Shown here one piece after another: positions 1 to 7,881 of a stretch of DNA of 64,000 nt. Under the pieces are notes generated by a model that was not told where the DNA came from, ran no database searches, and saw only the letters and a list, made by a program, of their open reading frames with translations. A program made the position numbers and the translations under genes. The first letter of the stretch is position 1; each line of letters opens with the position of its first letter. The DNA is from Allokutzneria multivorans (GTDB lineage: Bacteria; Actinomycetota; Actinomycetes; Mycobacteriales; Pseudonocardiaceae). The DNA lies in the NCBI RefSeq assembly GCF_039537405.1, contig NZ_BAABAL010000016.1, positions 413,548-477,547 of the forward strand. The letters are read 5' to 3'.

Positions 1-629
1 ATCGCCAGCTCGCCCCAGCCCGTGCCGATCTCCAGCATCCGCGTGCCCCTGCGCACTCCGGCGTAGTCCAGGATGCCGTCGATCTTGCGGCGCTGGGCCT
101 GCGCGAGATCGGTCGAGCCCGGCGTGAACCACGCGGCCGAGTACGTCATCGTCTCGTCCAGGAACGTGGCGAACAGCTCGTTGGACAGGTCGTAGTGGCG
201 GTGGATGTTCTCGCGCGCGCCGTCGACGGTGTTGCGCTCGGCGGAGGGCTGCTCGTGGTCGACCAGGCGGCGAAACGCTTGCAGCGGCTTGGGAACGAGC
301 GTCGCCATCCGCCGCGCGAACGGGGTCAGCACGTCGGCGAGCCGGGTGCTCGTCCAGTCCCCGGCCATGTAGGACTCGCCGAAGCCGATCTTGGAGTCCA
401 GGCCGAGCCGGTGGAAGAACGTGGCGGGCCGCAGCACCCGCAGCACCGGGGAGTCCGGCCCGCCCGCGCCGAGCACCTGCCCGCCAGGAAAGCGGACCTG
501 GACGGGCAGCGTGCGCACCGCGTGCCGGAACAGCCGCTCGGCGATGCCCGCGCGCAGCGGGCTGGGCGGGGGAGCGGCGAGCCCCGGCCAGCGAAGGATG
601 TCTGGGCCTGGCGGGTGAATCGATGTCAC
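1..629 (-). CDS. Cyclopropane-fatty-acyl-phospholipid synthase family methyltransferase (C-terminus beyond the window)
   Basis: SAM-dependent methyltransferase of the CFA/mycolic-acid cyclopropane synthase family, which adds a methylene or methyl group to unsaturated acyl chains of membrane lipids. The visible 209 residues contain the family hallmarks HYDLSNELF, FLDETMTYSAAWF and the start of SAM motif I, LEIGTGWGELA, at the window edge. The usual length is about 400-430 residues, so roughly half is missing. The GTG start at 629 is chosen because GAGGAGG lies 6 nt upstream. It lies 56 nt downstream of the ABC-transporter operon on the same strand and may be co-transcribed. The exact substrate cannot be told. 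Confidence 0.85.
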   Translation of the reverse strand, partial: MTSIHPPGPDILRWPGLAAPPPSPLRAGIAERLFRHAVRTLPVQVRFPGGQVLGAGGPDSPVLRVLRPATFFHRLGLDSKIGFGESYMAGDWTSTRLADVLTPFARRMATLVPKPLQAFRRLVDHEQPSAERNTVDGARENIHRHYDLSNELFATFLDETMTYSAAWFTPGSTDLAQAQRRKIDGILDYAGVRRGTRMLEIGTGWGELA

Positions 630-685
630 AGCGCGCCTCCTCACTCTGAGAAGGCCATCCTGCACCTCCGGGCCCGATTCGGCAG

Positions 686-1423
686 CTACAACCGTCCCGC
701 CTGGATGATTCGTGACAGGAACTGTTGCGTACGAGGGTGTTCCGGGGCTTCCAGGATCTGGGACGGCGGTCCCGACTCGATCAGCGCGCCGCCGTCGAGG
801 AAGCACACCCGGTCGGCGACCTGCTTGGCGAAGCCCATCTCGTGCGTCGCCATGAGCAGCGTCGTCCCGCTCGCGGCCAGCTCCCGCACCAACGTCAGCA
901 CCTCGCCGACCAGTTCCGGGTCGAGCGCGCTGGTGATCTCGTCCAGCAGCAACAGCTTCGGGTCGTAGGCCAGTGCGCGCGCGATCGCCACCCGCTGCTG
1001 CTGACCGCCGGAGAGCCGGTCGGGGTAGGACTTCGCCTTCTCTTCAAGGCCGACCTTCGCCAGCAGCTCCAGCGCTCGTTCGCGGGCCTGCTCCTCGGGC
1101 ACCTTGTGCACGACCTTCGGCGCGAGCACCACGTTGTCGAGCACGGTCAGGTGCGGGAACAGGTTGAACGCCTGGAACACGATGCCCATGCCGCGCCGCG
1201 CGTGGTCGGGGTTCGTGCGCGGGTCGGAGATGTCCACGCCGTCCAGCACGATCCGCCCGTCGTCGATGTCCTCCAACAGGTTCACGCACTTGAGCAACGT
1301 GGACTTGCCCGAGCCGGAAGAGCCGATCAGCACGACGACCTCGTGCTCGGCGACGTCCAGGTCGACGCCGTCGAGCACCTGGTGCGTGCCGTAGCGCTTC
1401 ACCAGGTTGCGGACCTCAAGCAC
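686..1423 (-). CDS. Polar amino-acid ABC importer, ATP-binding subunit
   Basis: Cytoplasmic ATPase of a GlnQ/HisP-type amino-acid uptake system, 245 aa (usual length about 240-250). Walker A GSSGSGKST is at residues 34-42, the LSGGQ signature at 137-141, Walker B LLLLDE at 157-162 and the switch histidine at 194, so it should be catalytically complete. It overlaps the upstream permease gene by 8 nt and is the last of three genes (binding protein, permease, ATPase) in one translationally coupled operon. The substrate (Gln, Glu, His, Arg or similar) cannot be decided from sequence. Confidence 0.95.
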   Translation of the reverse strand: MLEVRNLVKRYGTHQVLDGVDLDVAEHEVVVLIGSSGSGKSTLLKCVNLLEDIDDGRIVLDGVDISDPRTNPDHARRGMGIVFQAFNLFPHLTVLDNVVLAPKVVHKVPEEQARERALELLAKVGLEEKAKSYPDRLSGGQQQRVAIARALAYDPKLLLLDEITSALDPELVGEVLTLVRELAASGTTLLMATHEMGFAKQVADRVCFLDGGALIESGPPSQILEAPEHPRTQQFLSRIIQAGRL

Positions 1424-2264
1424 CGGGGCCTCCCGCGTTCTGCCGCCGCGCCGCGCGCCGGGAAGCCCAGTCCGCCAAGCGGCTGGAGGGCACCGCGAGC
1501 AGCACGAAGAGCAACCCCGCCACGACGTAGGGGGTGAAGTTGTAGGACGTGGCCGACTCGATCTGCGCGGCCCGCACCGCGTCCACCGCGCCGAGCACGG
1601 AGATCAGACCGCAGTCCTTCTGGAACGCCACGAAGTCGTTGAGCAGCGGCGGGAGCACGCGCCGGACCGCCTGCGGCATCACCACGATGCGCATCGTCTG
1701 CGCGTGGGTCAGCCCGAGCGAGCGCGCCGACGCCAGCTGCGAGGGGTGGATCGACTCGATGCCCGCGCGGAAGACCTCGGCCACGTAGGCGGAGTAGACC
1801 AGCACGAGCGCGATCGAGCCCAGCACGACCGGGTCGTTGGGGATGCCGCCCAGCCTCAGCCCGGGAAGGCCGAAACCGATGAGGTACAGGCAGATGATCA
1901 GCGGCAGCCCCCGGAACAGGTCCACGTAGGCGGTCGCGAGCGCTCGCAGCGGGAACCACACCGGCCCGCGCAGCGTGCGCAGGGCCGCGATCCCCAGGCC
2001 GATGACCAGGATCAGGATTCCGCACACGACGAGCACCCGGACGTTGAGCCACAGTCCGTCCAGCAACGCGGGGAACGACTTCTTGGCCGCCTCCCAGTCG
2101 AAGAAGGACTCCTGGACCCTGGGCCAGCCCGGCGCGTTGGTGATCGTCAACCAGGCGGCTGCCGCGAAGACCACAGTGGACAGCAGAGCGACCACTGTGG
2201 ACCTTCGCGCGCGGGAGCGCTTGTACGCCAAGCGCTCCAGGTGGAGTTGGCTGGGCGCGCTCAC
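1416..2264 (-). CDS. Polar amino-acid ABC importer, permease subunit
   Basis: Membrane subunit of the His/Glu/Gln/Arg permease family, 282 aa, with about five hydrophobic segments. The cytoplasmic EAA-type loop (EVFRAGIESI...SARSLGLT) that contacts the ATPase is recognisable. The start is the GTG at 2264, overlapping the TGA of the binding-protein gene as GTGA. An upstream in-frame start would only add residues encoded inside that gene. Only one permease gene is present, so the membrane channel is presumably a homodimer. Confidence 0.93.
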   Translation of the reverse strand: MSAPSQLHLERLAYKRSRARRSTVVALLSTVVFAAAAWLTITNAPGWPRVQESFFDWEAAKKSFPALLDGLWLNVRVLVVCGILILVIGLGIAALRTLRGPVWFPLRALATAYVDLFRGLPLIICLYLIGFGLPGLRLGGIPNDPVVLGSIALVLVYSAYVAEVFRAGIESIHPSQLASARSLGLTHAQTMRIVVMPQAVRRVLPPLLNDFVAFQKDCGLISVLGAVDAVRAAQIESATSYNFTPYVVAGLLFVLLAVPSSRLADWASRRAARRQNAGGPGA

Positions 2265-3124
2265 GTCAGCTTCGGCGCCTTGCCCGCTTCGGCCAGCCAC
2301 TGCTTCTCCGCCTGCGCCAGCGTCCCGTCCGCGCGCAGCGCGTCAACGGCCGCCGAGACGCAGCGCGTCAGCGAACTGCCCTTGTCCAGCACGATGCCGA
2401 ACTGCTCGGCCTTGCCGCCGCTCGCGGGCAGCTGGCCGACGATCACCGCGTCCGTCAGCTCCGCCGAGGTGATGTAGAACGCCGTCGCCAGGTCGACCAC
2501 GATCGCCTGCACCTGGTTGTTGCGCAGCGCCTGCTTGGCGTCGTCGTTGTTGTTGTAGACCGCGACCTGCTGCGTCGGCTGCACCTGCTTGGCCGCCGCG
2601 TCGTAGCTGGTCGTGCCGACCTGCGCGCCGAGCTTGAACTCCTTGAGCGCGGCGACCGTCGTGGCCTTCGCGGCGGGGGAGGACTTGAACGCGACCACGG
2701 CCTGGGTCACGTCGTAGTACGGCGTGGAGAAGTCGACGGCCTTGCGGCGGTCGTCGGTGATCGAGAACTCGTTCAGGTTGGCGTCGAAGGACTTCGGTCC
2801 CGGCTGGATCGCGGCGTTGAACGGTACGCGCACCCAGTCCACCTCGGCCTTGGCGTAGCCCAGCTTCCCGGCGACCGCGTAGGCCACGGCGGACTCGAAA
2901 CCCTTGCCGTTGCTCGGATCGTCGCCGGAGAACCACGGCTCGTACACTGGCTGGTCCGTGCCGAAGGTGAACTTGCCCGGGGTTCTCGTCTTCAACGCCG
3001 CTTTGGCGCAGTCACCGGCCCCTGCGGTGGCGGGACCTTCGGCGGCGGGACCCTGCTCCTCGACCGGAGCACACCCCGCCACCACGACGAGCACGACGGC
3101 GAACAACGCAGTGACAGCACGCAT
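2261..3124 (-). CDS. Amino-acid ABC importer substrate-binding lipoprotein
   Basis: Extracytoplasmic solute-binding protein of family 3, 287 aa. A short lipoprotein signal ends in the lipobox VAGC (Cys18). The mature domain carries the family pattern including GFESAVAYAVAGKLGY and NEFSITDDRRKAVDFSTPYY. ATG 3124 is preferred because GGGGGAAG lies about 9 nt upstream. ATG 3133 is also in frame but leaves no room for a ribosome-binding site. The reading frame stays open upstream into the 30-bp repeat array, which gives a false 341-residue version. It is the first gene of the importer operon. Confidence 0.92.
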   Translation of the reverse strand: MRAVTALFAVVLVVVAGCAPVEEQGPAAEGPATAGAGDCAKAALKTRTPGKFTFGTDQPVYEPWFSGDDPSNGKGFESAVAYAVAGKLGYAKAEVDWVRVPFNAAIQPGPKSFDANLNEFSITDDRRKAVDFSTPYYDVTQAVVAFKSSPAAKATTVAALKEFKLGAQVGTTSYDAAAKQVQPTQQVAVYNNNDDAKQALRNNQVQAIVVDLATAFYITSAELTDAVIVGQLPASGGKAEQFGIVLDKGSSLTRCVSAAVDALRADGTLAQAEKQWLAEAGKAPKLT

Positions 3125-3175
3125 GCCCCGCATCTTCCCCCATCCCCGTCCCCCCGACCCACAATGCGAGACGCG

Positions 3176-3424
3176 CCGCACTCCGCCCCCCACCAATGCC
3201 GCGTTCGTGTGGTTGAACGCGCTGAATGACTCATTCGGGTACTTGAGCGCCCTCAATGACTCATTCAGGACCCTCAAGTACCTCAATGAGTCATTCAGCT
3301 ACTTCGGCGGCTCCCGCGAACGGCTCGTTCAGTGCGTTGGGGGCGCTGAACGACCCGTTCAGTGCGTTGAAGGAGCTGAACGGGTCGTTTGGTGCGCTCA
3401 AGTACCTGAAGGGGTCGTTCGGGG
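3176..3424. repeat. 30-bp-period tandem array no. 1 with one inverted flank
   Basis: This fills the 333-nt gap between the binding-protein gene and the antiporter gene. Seven units have cores spaced 30 nt apart: three of AATGA(C/G)TCATT type ending at 3230, 3260 and 3290, then a 34-nt step to four of AACG-N3-CGTT or similar type ending at 3324, 3354, 3384 and 3414. Cores are near-palindromes extended by CTGA/TCAG. Spacers carry TACTTGAG or CTCAAGTA. The left flank CCGCACTCCGCC (3176-3187) plus AATGCCGCGTT (3195-3205) is the inverse of the right flank of the array at 17.5 kb. I see no convincing gene in it. Confidence 0.9.
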
Positions 3425-3457
3425 TTTCAGTGGTGGCTGAGATGAGTGGGTGGGGGG

Positions 3458-4648
3458 TCAGGACTCGGCGCCGGCGAGGCGGCGTTGGCGGAGGGACCAC
3501 GCCCAGCGGGCCATGGGTTCGACGACGCGCGCGGCGACGGGGCCGAAGACGGCCATGAGCAGGACGTAGGCGGTCGCCAGCGGGGCAAGGCCCTGGTCAA
3601 CGGCGCCGCTGGCCACGGCCAGGCCCGCGATGACGATGGAGAACTCGCCCCGCGCCACCAGGGCGGCTCCTGCGCGGAGGCGGCCGAGGCGGGCGATGCC
3701 CTGGAGCTTGGCGGCGAACCAGCCGGTGAGCATCTTGGTGGCGGTGGTGACCAGGGCCAGCGCGATCGCGACGCCGAGCACGGGCGGGATGGCCTTCGGA
3801 TCGGTGTTGAGGCCGAACACCACGAAGAACACCGCGGCGAACAGGTCGCGCAGCGGTTCGAGCATCCGCGTGGCGTTCTCCGCCGTGGAGCCGGAGATCG
3901 CGATGCCGAGCAGGAACGCGCCGACCGCGGCGGAGACCTGGAGCTGCGAGGCGACGCCCGCGACGAGCAGCGCCGCGCCGAGGACGCGGAGCAGGAAGAC
4001 CTCGGGCTCGGGCGAGTCGACGAGGGCGGAGACGAAGCGGCCGAACCGCAGCGCCACCACGAGGACCACGGTCACGGTGACGAGCGCGATGCCGACGGTG
4101 GTCAGACCGCCGACGAAGCTCACCCCGGCCAGCAGGGCGGTCAGGATCGGCAGGTAGACGGCCATCGCGAGGTCCTCGAAGACCAGGACCGACAGGATGA
4201 CCGGGGTCTCCCGGTTACCGAGTCGGCCCAGGTCGCCGAGCACCTTGGCGACGATGCCGGAGGAGGAGATGTAGGTGACGCCCGCCATGACGAGCGCGCC
4301 GACCGGGCCCCAGCCCAGCATCAGCGCCACGACCGCGCCGGGCAGCGCGTTGAGCACGAGGTCGATCAGCCCGGCCGACCACGACCGGCGCAGGCCGGTG
4401 ACCAGCTCCGCCGCCGAGTACTCCAGGCCGAGTAAGAGCAGCAGCAGGACGACGCCGAGCTCCGCCGAGAGCTCGGTGAAGCCCTCGATGCCGTCCAGCG
4501 GCAGCACACCGCCGTGGCCGAAGGCCAGCCCGCCGATGAGGTACAGGGGGATGGGCGAGATCCCGATCTTCCACGCCAGCCTGCCGAGCAGGCCGAGCCC
4601 GAAGAAGACGGCGCCCAGCTCGATGAGGGACAGTGCGATGTTGTGCAT
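3458..4648 (-). CDS. KhtU-like K+(Na+)/H+ antiporter, CPA2 family
   Basis: Integral membrane cation:proton antiporter, 396 aa, with about twelve hydrophobic segments and no cytoplasmic RCK domain of its own. Start ATG 4648 (MHNIALSLIELG) fits the first membrane helix. A longer frame upstream would read through the preceding gene. It lies 10 nt after a KhtT-like regulatory gene. That pairing is the organisation of the KhtTU K+/H+ efflux antiporter of Bacillus, so a role in potassium and pH homeostasis is inferred. Ion specificity is not provable from sequence. Confidence 0.88.
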   Translation of the reverse strand: MHNIALSLIELGAVFFGLGLLGRLAWKIGISPIPLYLIGGLAFGHGGVLPLDGIEGFTELSAELGVVLLLLLLGLEYSAAELVTGLRRSWSAGLIDLVLNALPGAVVALMLGWGPVGALVMAGVTYISSSGIVAKVLGDLGRLGNRETPVILSVLVFEDLAMAVYLPILTALLAGVSFVGGLTTVGIALVTVTVVLVVALRFGRFVSALVDSPEPEVFLLRVLGAALLVAGVASQLQVSAAVGAFLLGIAISGSTAENATRMLEPLRDLFAAVFFVVFGLNTDPKAIPPVLGVAIALALVTTATKMLTGWFAAKLQGIARLGRLRAGAALVARGEFSIVIAGLAVASGAVDQGLAPLATAYVLLMAVFGPVAARVVEPMARWAWSLRQRRLAGAES

Positions 4649-4658
4649 GCGGCCCCTC

Positions 4659-5150
4659 TCAGCCCCTGTCGAGCCGCTCGGCGGCCCTGCTGATCCCGTC
4701 CGGGGTACCCACCACGACGAGCAGGTCACCACCGGCGAAGCGGAAGTCGGGCGTGGGCGAGGGATGCGCCGCCGCCGCGCGCATCACGGCGACCACGGAG
4801 ACGCCGGTGCGGGTGCGCAGCTCGGTGTCGCCGAGCGTGCCGCCGTCGAAGCGCGAGCCCGGCGTGATCGGCAGCTGAGCGGTGGAGATGCCGCTGACCT
4901 CGGCGTGCTGCCGCTCCAGGTGGTTGACCAGCTGCGGGGCGCCGAGCAGGTTCGCCAGCGTGCTGATCTCCTCGGGCGTCAGCGCTATGGACGCCACGCA
5001 CGCGTCCGGATCGTCGGTCTTGGAGACGATCAGCTCGTGCCGACCGTCGCGGTAGCTCACGATCCCGATCCTGCGGCCGGAACGCGTCTGGAAGTCCTGG
5101 CGGGTGCCGATCCCCGGAAGCGGCGTCACCTCGACATGCACGGAGACCAC
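4659..5150 (-). CDS. KhtT-like regulatory subunit with RCK_C (TrkA-C) domain
   Basis: Cytoplasmic regulatory subunit, 163 aa. The N-terminal half begins with the typical TPLPGIGTRQDF motif. The C-terminal half (about 75-160) is an RCK_C ligand-binding domain with FDGGTLGDTELRTRTGVSVV and a final FRFAGGDLLVVVGTPDGI. In KhtT such domains bind cyclic di-AMP or sense pH and gate the partner antiporter. That is family knowledge, not shown here. GTG 5150 is used; GTG 5141 would remove three residues and resembles family N-termini equally well. First gene of a two-gene unit. Confidence 0.88.
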   Translation of the reverse strand: MVSVHVEVTPLPGIGTRQDFQTRSGRRIGIVSYRDGRHELIVSKTDDPDACVASIALTPEEISTLANLLGAPQLVNHLERQHAEVSGISTAQLPITPGSRFDGGTLGDTELRTRTGVSVVAVMRAAAAHPSPTPDFRFAGGDLLVVVGTPDGISRAAERLDRG

Positions 5151-5166
5151 CCTAACAATTGCGCGC

Positions 5167-5715
5167 TCAACAGTCCGGTTCGCCCGAATCCGGGGGCGGC
5201 GTTTCCGGGGGCAGCGCCGGGATGTCGGCGCGGTGCAGGCTCAGCAGCAGCGTGTAGGCGAGTCCGTCGTCCTCGTCGGGCAGCGTGCCCTGCTCGGCCC
5301 ACTCGCCGAGCCGGTCGGCCAGCTCGGCGGCGCGCTCCGGGGTGATCCGCAGGTGCCGCAGCCGCGTCGCGGACGGCTCGCCCGGCAGCAGTTCGGCGAG
5401 CGCGGTGCTGATCATCACGCGGGTGCCCGCGCCCGGCTCGGCGTCCGGGCCGACGACGAGGCCGCTGCCGACCGGCTCGTAGTACTGCTCGGTCCCGCCC
5501 CGGACGCGCCGCGTGCCGGCCACGCGCACCAGGCCCGCTTCCTGGAGCACGCCCGCGTGGTAGCCGACCGTGCCCTTGGTCGAGCCCAGCGCCGCGGCCA
5601 GCTGCGCCAGCGTCGCGGGGCGCTGCCGCAGTGTGATCACCATGCGGTGCCGCAACGGGTGGCCGAGCGCCTTGAACTGCTCGGGCGTGCTCAGCACAAC
5701 AGGTCTGTTCTCCAC
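5167..5715 (-). CDS. ArsR-like winged-helix transcriptional regulator
   Basis: DNA-binding protein of 182 aa. An N-terminal winged helix (about 8-75) has FKALGHPLRHRMVI and LAAALGSTKGTVGYHAGVLQEAGLVRV, typical of the HTH_20/ArsR group. The C-terminal half probably forms a dimer or effector domain. GTG 5715 (VENRPVVLSTPEQF) starts just before the HTH. The frame continues far upstream only as an antisense shadow of the methyltransferase gene. It is divergent from that gene with 72 nt between them, including a GTCTA/TAGAC inverted repeat, so it probably controls it. Confidence 0.85.
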   Translation of the reverse strand: MENRPVVLSTPEQFKALGHPLRHRMVITLRQRPATLAQLAAALGSTKGTVGYHAGVLQEAGLVRVAGTRRVRGGTEQYYEPVGSGLVVGPDAEPGAGTRVMISTALAELLPGEPSATRLRHLRITPERAAELADRLGEWAEQGTLPDEDDGLAYTLLLSLHRADIPALPPETPPPDSGEPDC

Positions 5716-5747
5716 TCGAACAGCCTGGCACAGCGCGCCCCGAAAGC

Positions 5748-5763
5748 GTCTAGGATGGTAGAC
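5748..5763. promoter_or_regulatory. Inverted repeat in the divergent ArsR/O-methyltransferase promoter region
   Basis: GTCTA-N6-TAGAC lies 25 nt before the methyltransferase GTG and 33 nt before the regulator start. The inner TAGGAT can serve as a -10 box for the methyltransferase gene. Binding by the adjacent ArsR-like protein is inference from position and symmetry. Confidence 0.45.
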
Positions 5764-5787
5764 ACTTACCGCTCTGGGAGGACATCC

Positions 5788-6435
5788 GTGGACATCCTTG
5801 CCCCCGCCATCAGCGACTACCTGCTGGAGAACTGCACGCCCGCCGACGACCTGCTGCGCGAGCTGGCCGAGGAGACGCGGACCAAGCTGCCGGACGCGGC
5901 GATGATGCAGATCTCGCACGACGAGGGCGAGTTCCTGACGATGATCACGCGGCTGATCGGCGCGCGCCGCGTCGTCGAGGTCGGCGTCTTCACCGGCTAC
6001 TCCTCGATCTGCATCGCACGCGGCATGGCGGCCGACGGGCACCTGCTCGCCTGCGACGTCAGCGAGGAGTGGACCTCGATCGCGCGCGCCTACTGGGAGC
6101 GCGCCGGGCTGACCGAGCGCATCGAGCTGCGCATCGCGCCCGCGCTGGAGACGCTGCGCTCGCTGCCGACCGACCCCGTGCTGGACATGGCGTTCATCGA
6201 CGCGGACAAGGTCGGCTACCCCGACTACTACGCGGAACTGGTGCCGCGCCTGCGCCAGGGCGGGCTGATCGTGCTCGACAACGTGTTCAGGGGCGGTGGC
6301 GTGCTGGAGGAGAACAGCACCAACGAGGGCGACATCGCGATGCGCCGGATGAACGAGATCGTCATGGCCGACGACCGCGTCGATTCCGTCATGCTCCCCG
6401 TGCGCGACGGCGTCACCCTCGCCCGCAAGCGCTGA
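5788..6435 (+). CDS. SAM-dependent O-methyltransferase (caffeoyl-CoA OMT family)
   Basis: Cytoplasmic class I O-methyltransferase, 215 aa, of the Methyltransf_3 family that methylates catechol-like hydroxyls using a divalent metal. SAM motif I VVEVGVFTGYSS is at 62-73 and the metal ligands fit D138 (AFIDADK) and D164-N165 (VLDNV). GTG 5788 is chosen for the GGGAGGA at 5776-5782. The longer open frame upstream overlaps the divergent regulator and is not used. The natural substrate is unknown. Confidence 0.9.
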   Translation: MDILAPAISDYLLENCTPADDLLRELAEETRTKLPDAAMMQISHDEGEFLTMITRLIGARRVVEVGVFTGYSSICIARGMAADGHLLACDVSEEWTSIARAYWERAGLTERIELRIAPALETLRSLPTDPVLDMAFIDADKVGYPDYYAELVPRLRQGGLIVLDNVFRGGGVLEENSTNEGDIAMRRMNEIVMADDRVDSVMLPVRDGVTLARKR

Positions 6436-6508
6436 CATCGGACCCTCCAGGCAGAATGGCTGCGAACTTCAGTGCGAACAGCCGCGAACTGTCTAGGAGG
6501 GCACACCA

Positions 6509-7198
6509 GTGGGAGTCGTTGCGATGGACGGTCCCTCGGGTACGGGCAAGTCCACCGTCTCCAGGCGGCTGGCCACAGCCCTCGGCGCCCGCTACCTGGA
6601 CACCGGTGCGATGTACCGCGCGGTCACGCTGGCCGTGCTGCGCGCGGGGATCGACCCGACCGACGCCGAGAAGGTCGCTGAGGTCGCCGAGCGCGCGCGG
6701 CTGGAGATCGGCACCTCGCCGACGGCTCCGACGGTGCGCCTGGACGGCGACGACGTCGCGGCCGAGATCCGGGGGCAGGAGGTCACCACCGCCGTGTCCC
6801 CGGTCTCGGCGGTCGCGCGCGTGCGCGAACTGCTGGTCGGGCAGCAGCGGGCGATCATCGCCGACGCCACCGCCGACGGGCGGGGCATCGTCGTGGAGGG
6901 CCGCGACATCGGCACCACCGTCGCCCCTGACGCGCCGCTCAAGGTCTACCTGACGGCCTCCGCCGAAGCCCGCGCCCGGCGGCGCACCGCGCAGGACTCC
7001 GCCTCCGGGCGAGTGTCCACTGTGGACGCTACGCTGGCCGACGTGCAGCGCAGGGACCGCTACGACTCGACCCGCTCCGTGTCGCCGCTGCGGATGGCCG
7101 AGGACGCGATCGAGCTCGACACCACCGAGCTGGACATCGACGGGGTGCTGGCCCGGCTGCTGGAGCTGGCGGAGCCGCTGAGGCCGCGGACCGGATGA
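6509..7198 (+). CDS. cmk: Cytidylate kinase
   Basis: Phosphorylates CMP/dCMP to the diphosphate in pyrimidine nucleotide metabolism. 229 aa, usual length. P-loop GPSGTGKST is at 8-16, followed by RYLDTGAMYRA, VEGRDIGTTV and the lid ARARRR, all standard for Cmk. GTG 6509 has TAGGAGG about 10 nt upstream. Its stop overlaps the next gene as ATGA, and together with the acyltransferase and der it forms the cmk-plsC-der order common in actinobacteria. One copy of TCCACTGTGGA lies inside the gene at 7016-7026. Confidence 0.97.
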   Translation: MGVVAMDGPSGTGKSTVSRRLATALGARYLDTGAMYRAVTLAVLRAGIDPTDAEKVAEVAERARLEIGTSPTAPTVRLDGDDVAAEIRGQEVTTAVSPVSAVARVRELLVGQQRAIIADATADGRGIVVEGRDIGTTVAPDAPLKVYLTASAEARARRRTAQDSASGRVSTVDATLADVQRRDRYDSTRSVSPLRMAEDAIELDTTELDIDGVLARLLELAEPLRPRTG

Positions 7199-7881
7199 GC
7201 GAGCAGGGGTCCGGTCTCCCGGACGGGGCGTGGCCGCGCCTGCACGACGCGTGCCGCCGACTGGGCCGTCTGCTGGTGCACGTACTATTCCGGGTGCGGG
7301 TGCACCGCGGGGAACTCATCCCGCGGACCGGCCCGCTGGTCCTGGTGTCCAACCACACCGCTTTCCTGGACGGCCCCGTGCTGTTCTGCGTCCTGCGGCG
7401 GCGTTCGGTCTTCCTGGTCAAACACGAGAACTACCGCGGCCCGCTGGGCCGGTTCCTGCGTCGCCTCGGTCAGTTGCCGGTGCGCCGCGGCGCGCCGGAC
7501 CGCACGCCGCTGCTCACCGCCGTGCACCTGCTGCGCTCCGGTGGGGTGGTCGCCGTGTTCCCGGAGGGCACCAGGGGTACCGGAGAGGTCGTCAAGGCGC
7601 AGCACGGCGCCGCGTGGCTGGCCCGCTCCGGAGAAGCACTGGTGCTGCCGGTGGCGTGTCGGGGGATCCGACGGCCGCCGGGCTCCTGGCCGCGCTTCCG
7701 CCCGAGGGTGGACGTGCTGGTCGGAGAGCCGTTCGCGGTGCCTGTTGGCAAGGGTCGGGTGGTGCTCGCCGCCGCGACCGAAAGGGTGCGCTCCGAGCTC
7801 TCCGGGCTCGTCAGCGAGCTCGACCGGCTGCTGGCCGGCGAGCTCGGCGCACCGAAGAAGGCGAAAGGGGACCGGGCGTGA
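7195..7881 (+). CDS. 1-acyl-glycerol-3-phosphate acyltransferase (PlsC family)
   Basis: Membrane-associated acyltransferase of 228 aa. The catalytic HX4D box is HTAFLD (H54, D59) and the phosphate-binding motif is FPEGTRG (122-128), both intact. The family transfers an acyl chain to lysophosphatidic acid in phospholipid synthesis. Whether this copy is the main PlsC or acts on another acceptor is open. It overlaps cmk by 4 nt upstream and der by 4 nt downstream, so the three are coupled. Confidence 0.92.
   Translation: MSEQGSGLPDGAWPRLHDACRRLGRLLVHVLFRVRVHRGELIPRTGPLVLVSNHTAFLDGPVLFCVLRRRSVFLVKHENYRGPLGRFLRRLGQLPVRRGAPDRTPLLTAVHLLRSGGVVAVFPEGTRGTGEVVKAQHGAAWLARSGEALVLPVACRGIRRPPGSWPRFRPRVDVLVGEPFAVPVGKGRVVLAAATERVRSELSGLVSELDRLLAGELGAPKKAKGDRA

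Noticed and set aside
2261..3286. Longer binding-protein start at 3286
   Set aside because: The added N-terminus is encoded by the repeat array and would bury the lipoprotein signal peptide.
3211..3424. Possible CRISPR array
   Set aside because: Units are contiguous and degenerate, with no unique spacers and no cas genes.
5104..5787. Upstream extension of the O-methyltransferase
   Set aside because: It runs through the divergent regulator; a good ribosome-binding site precedes GTG 5788.
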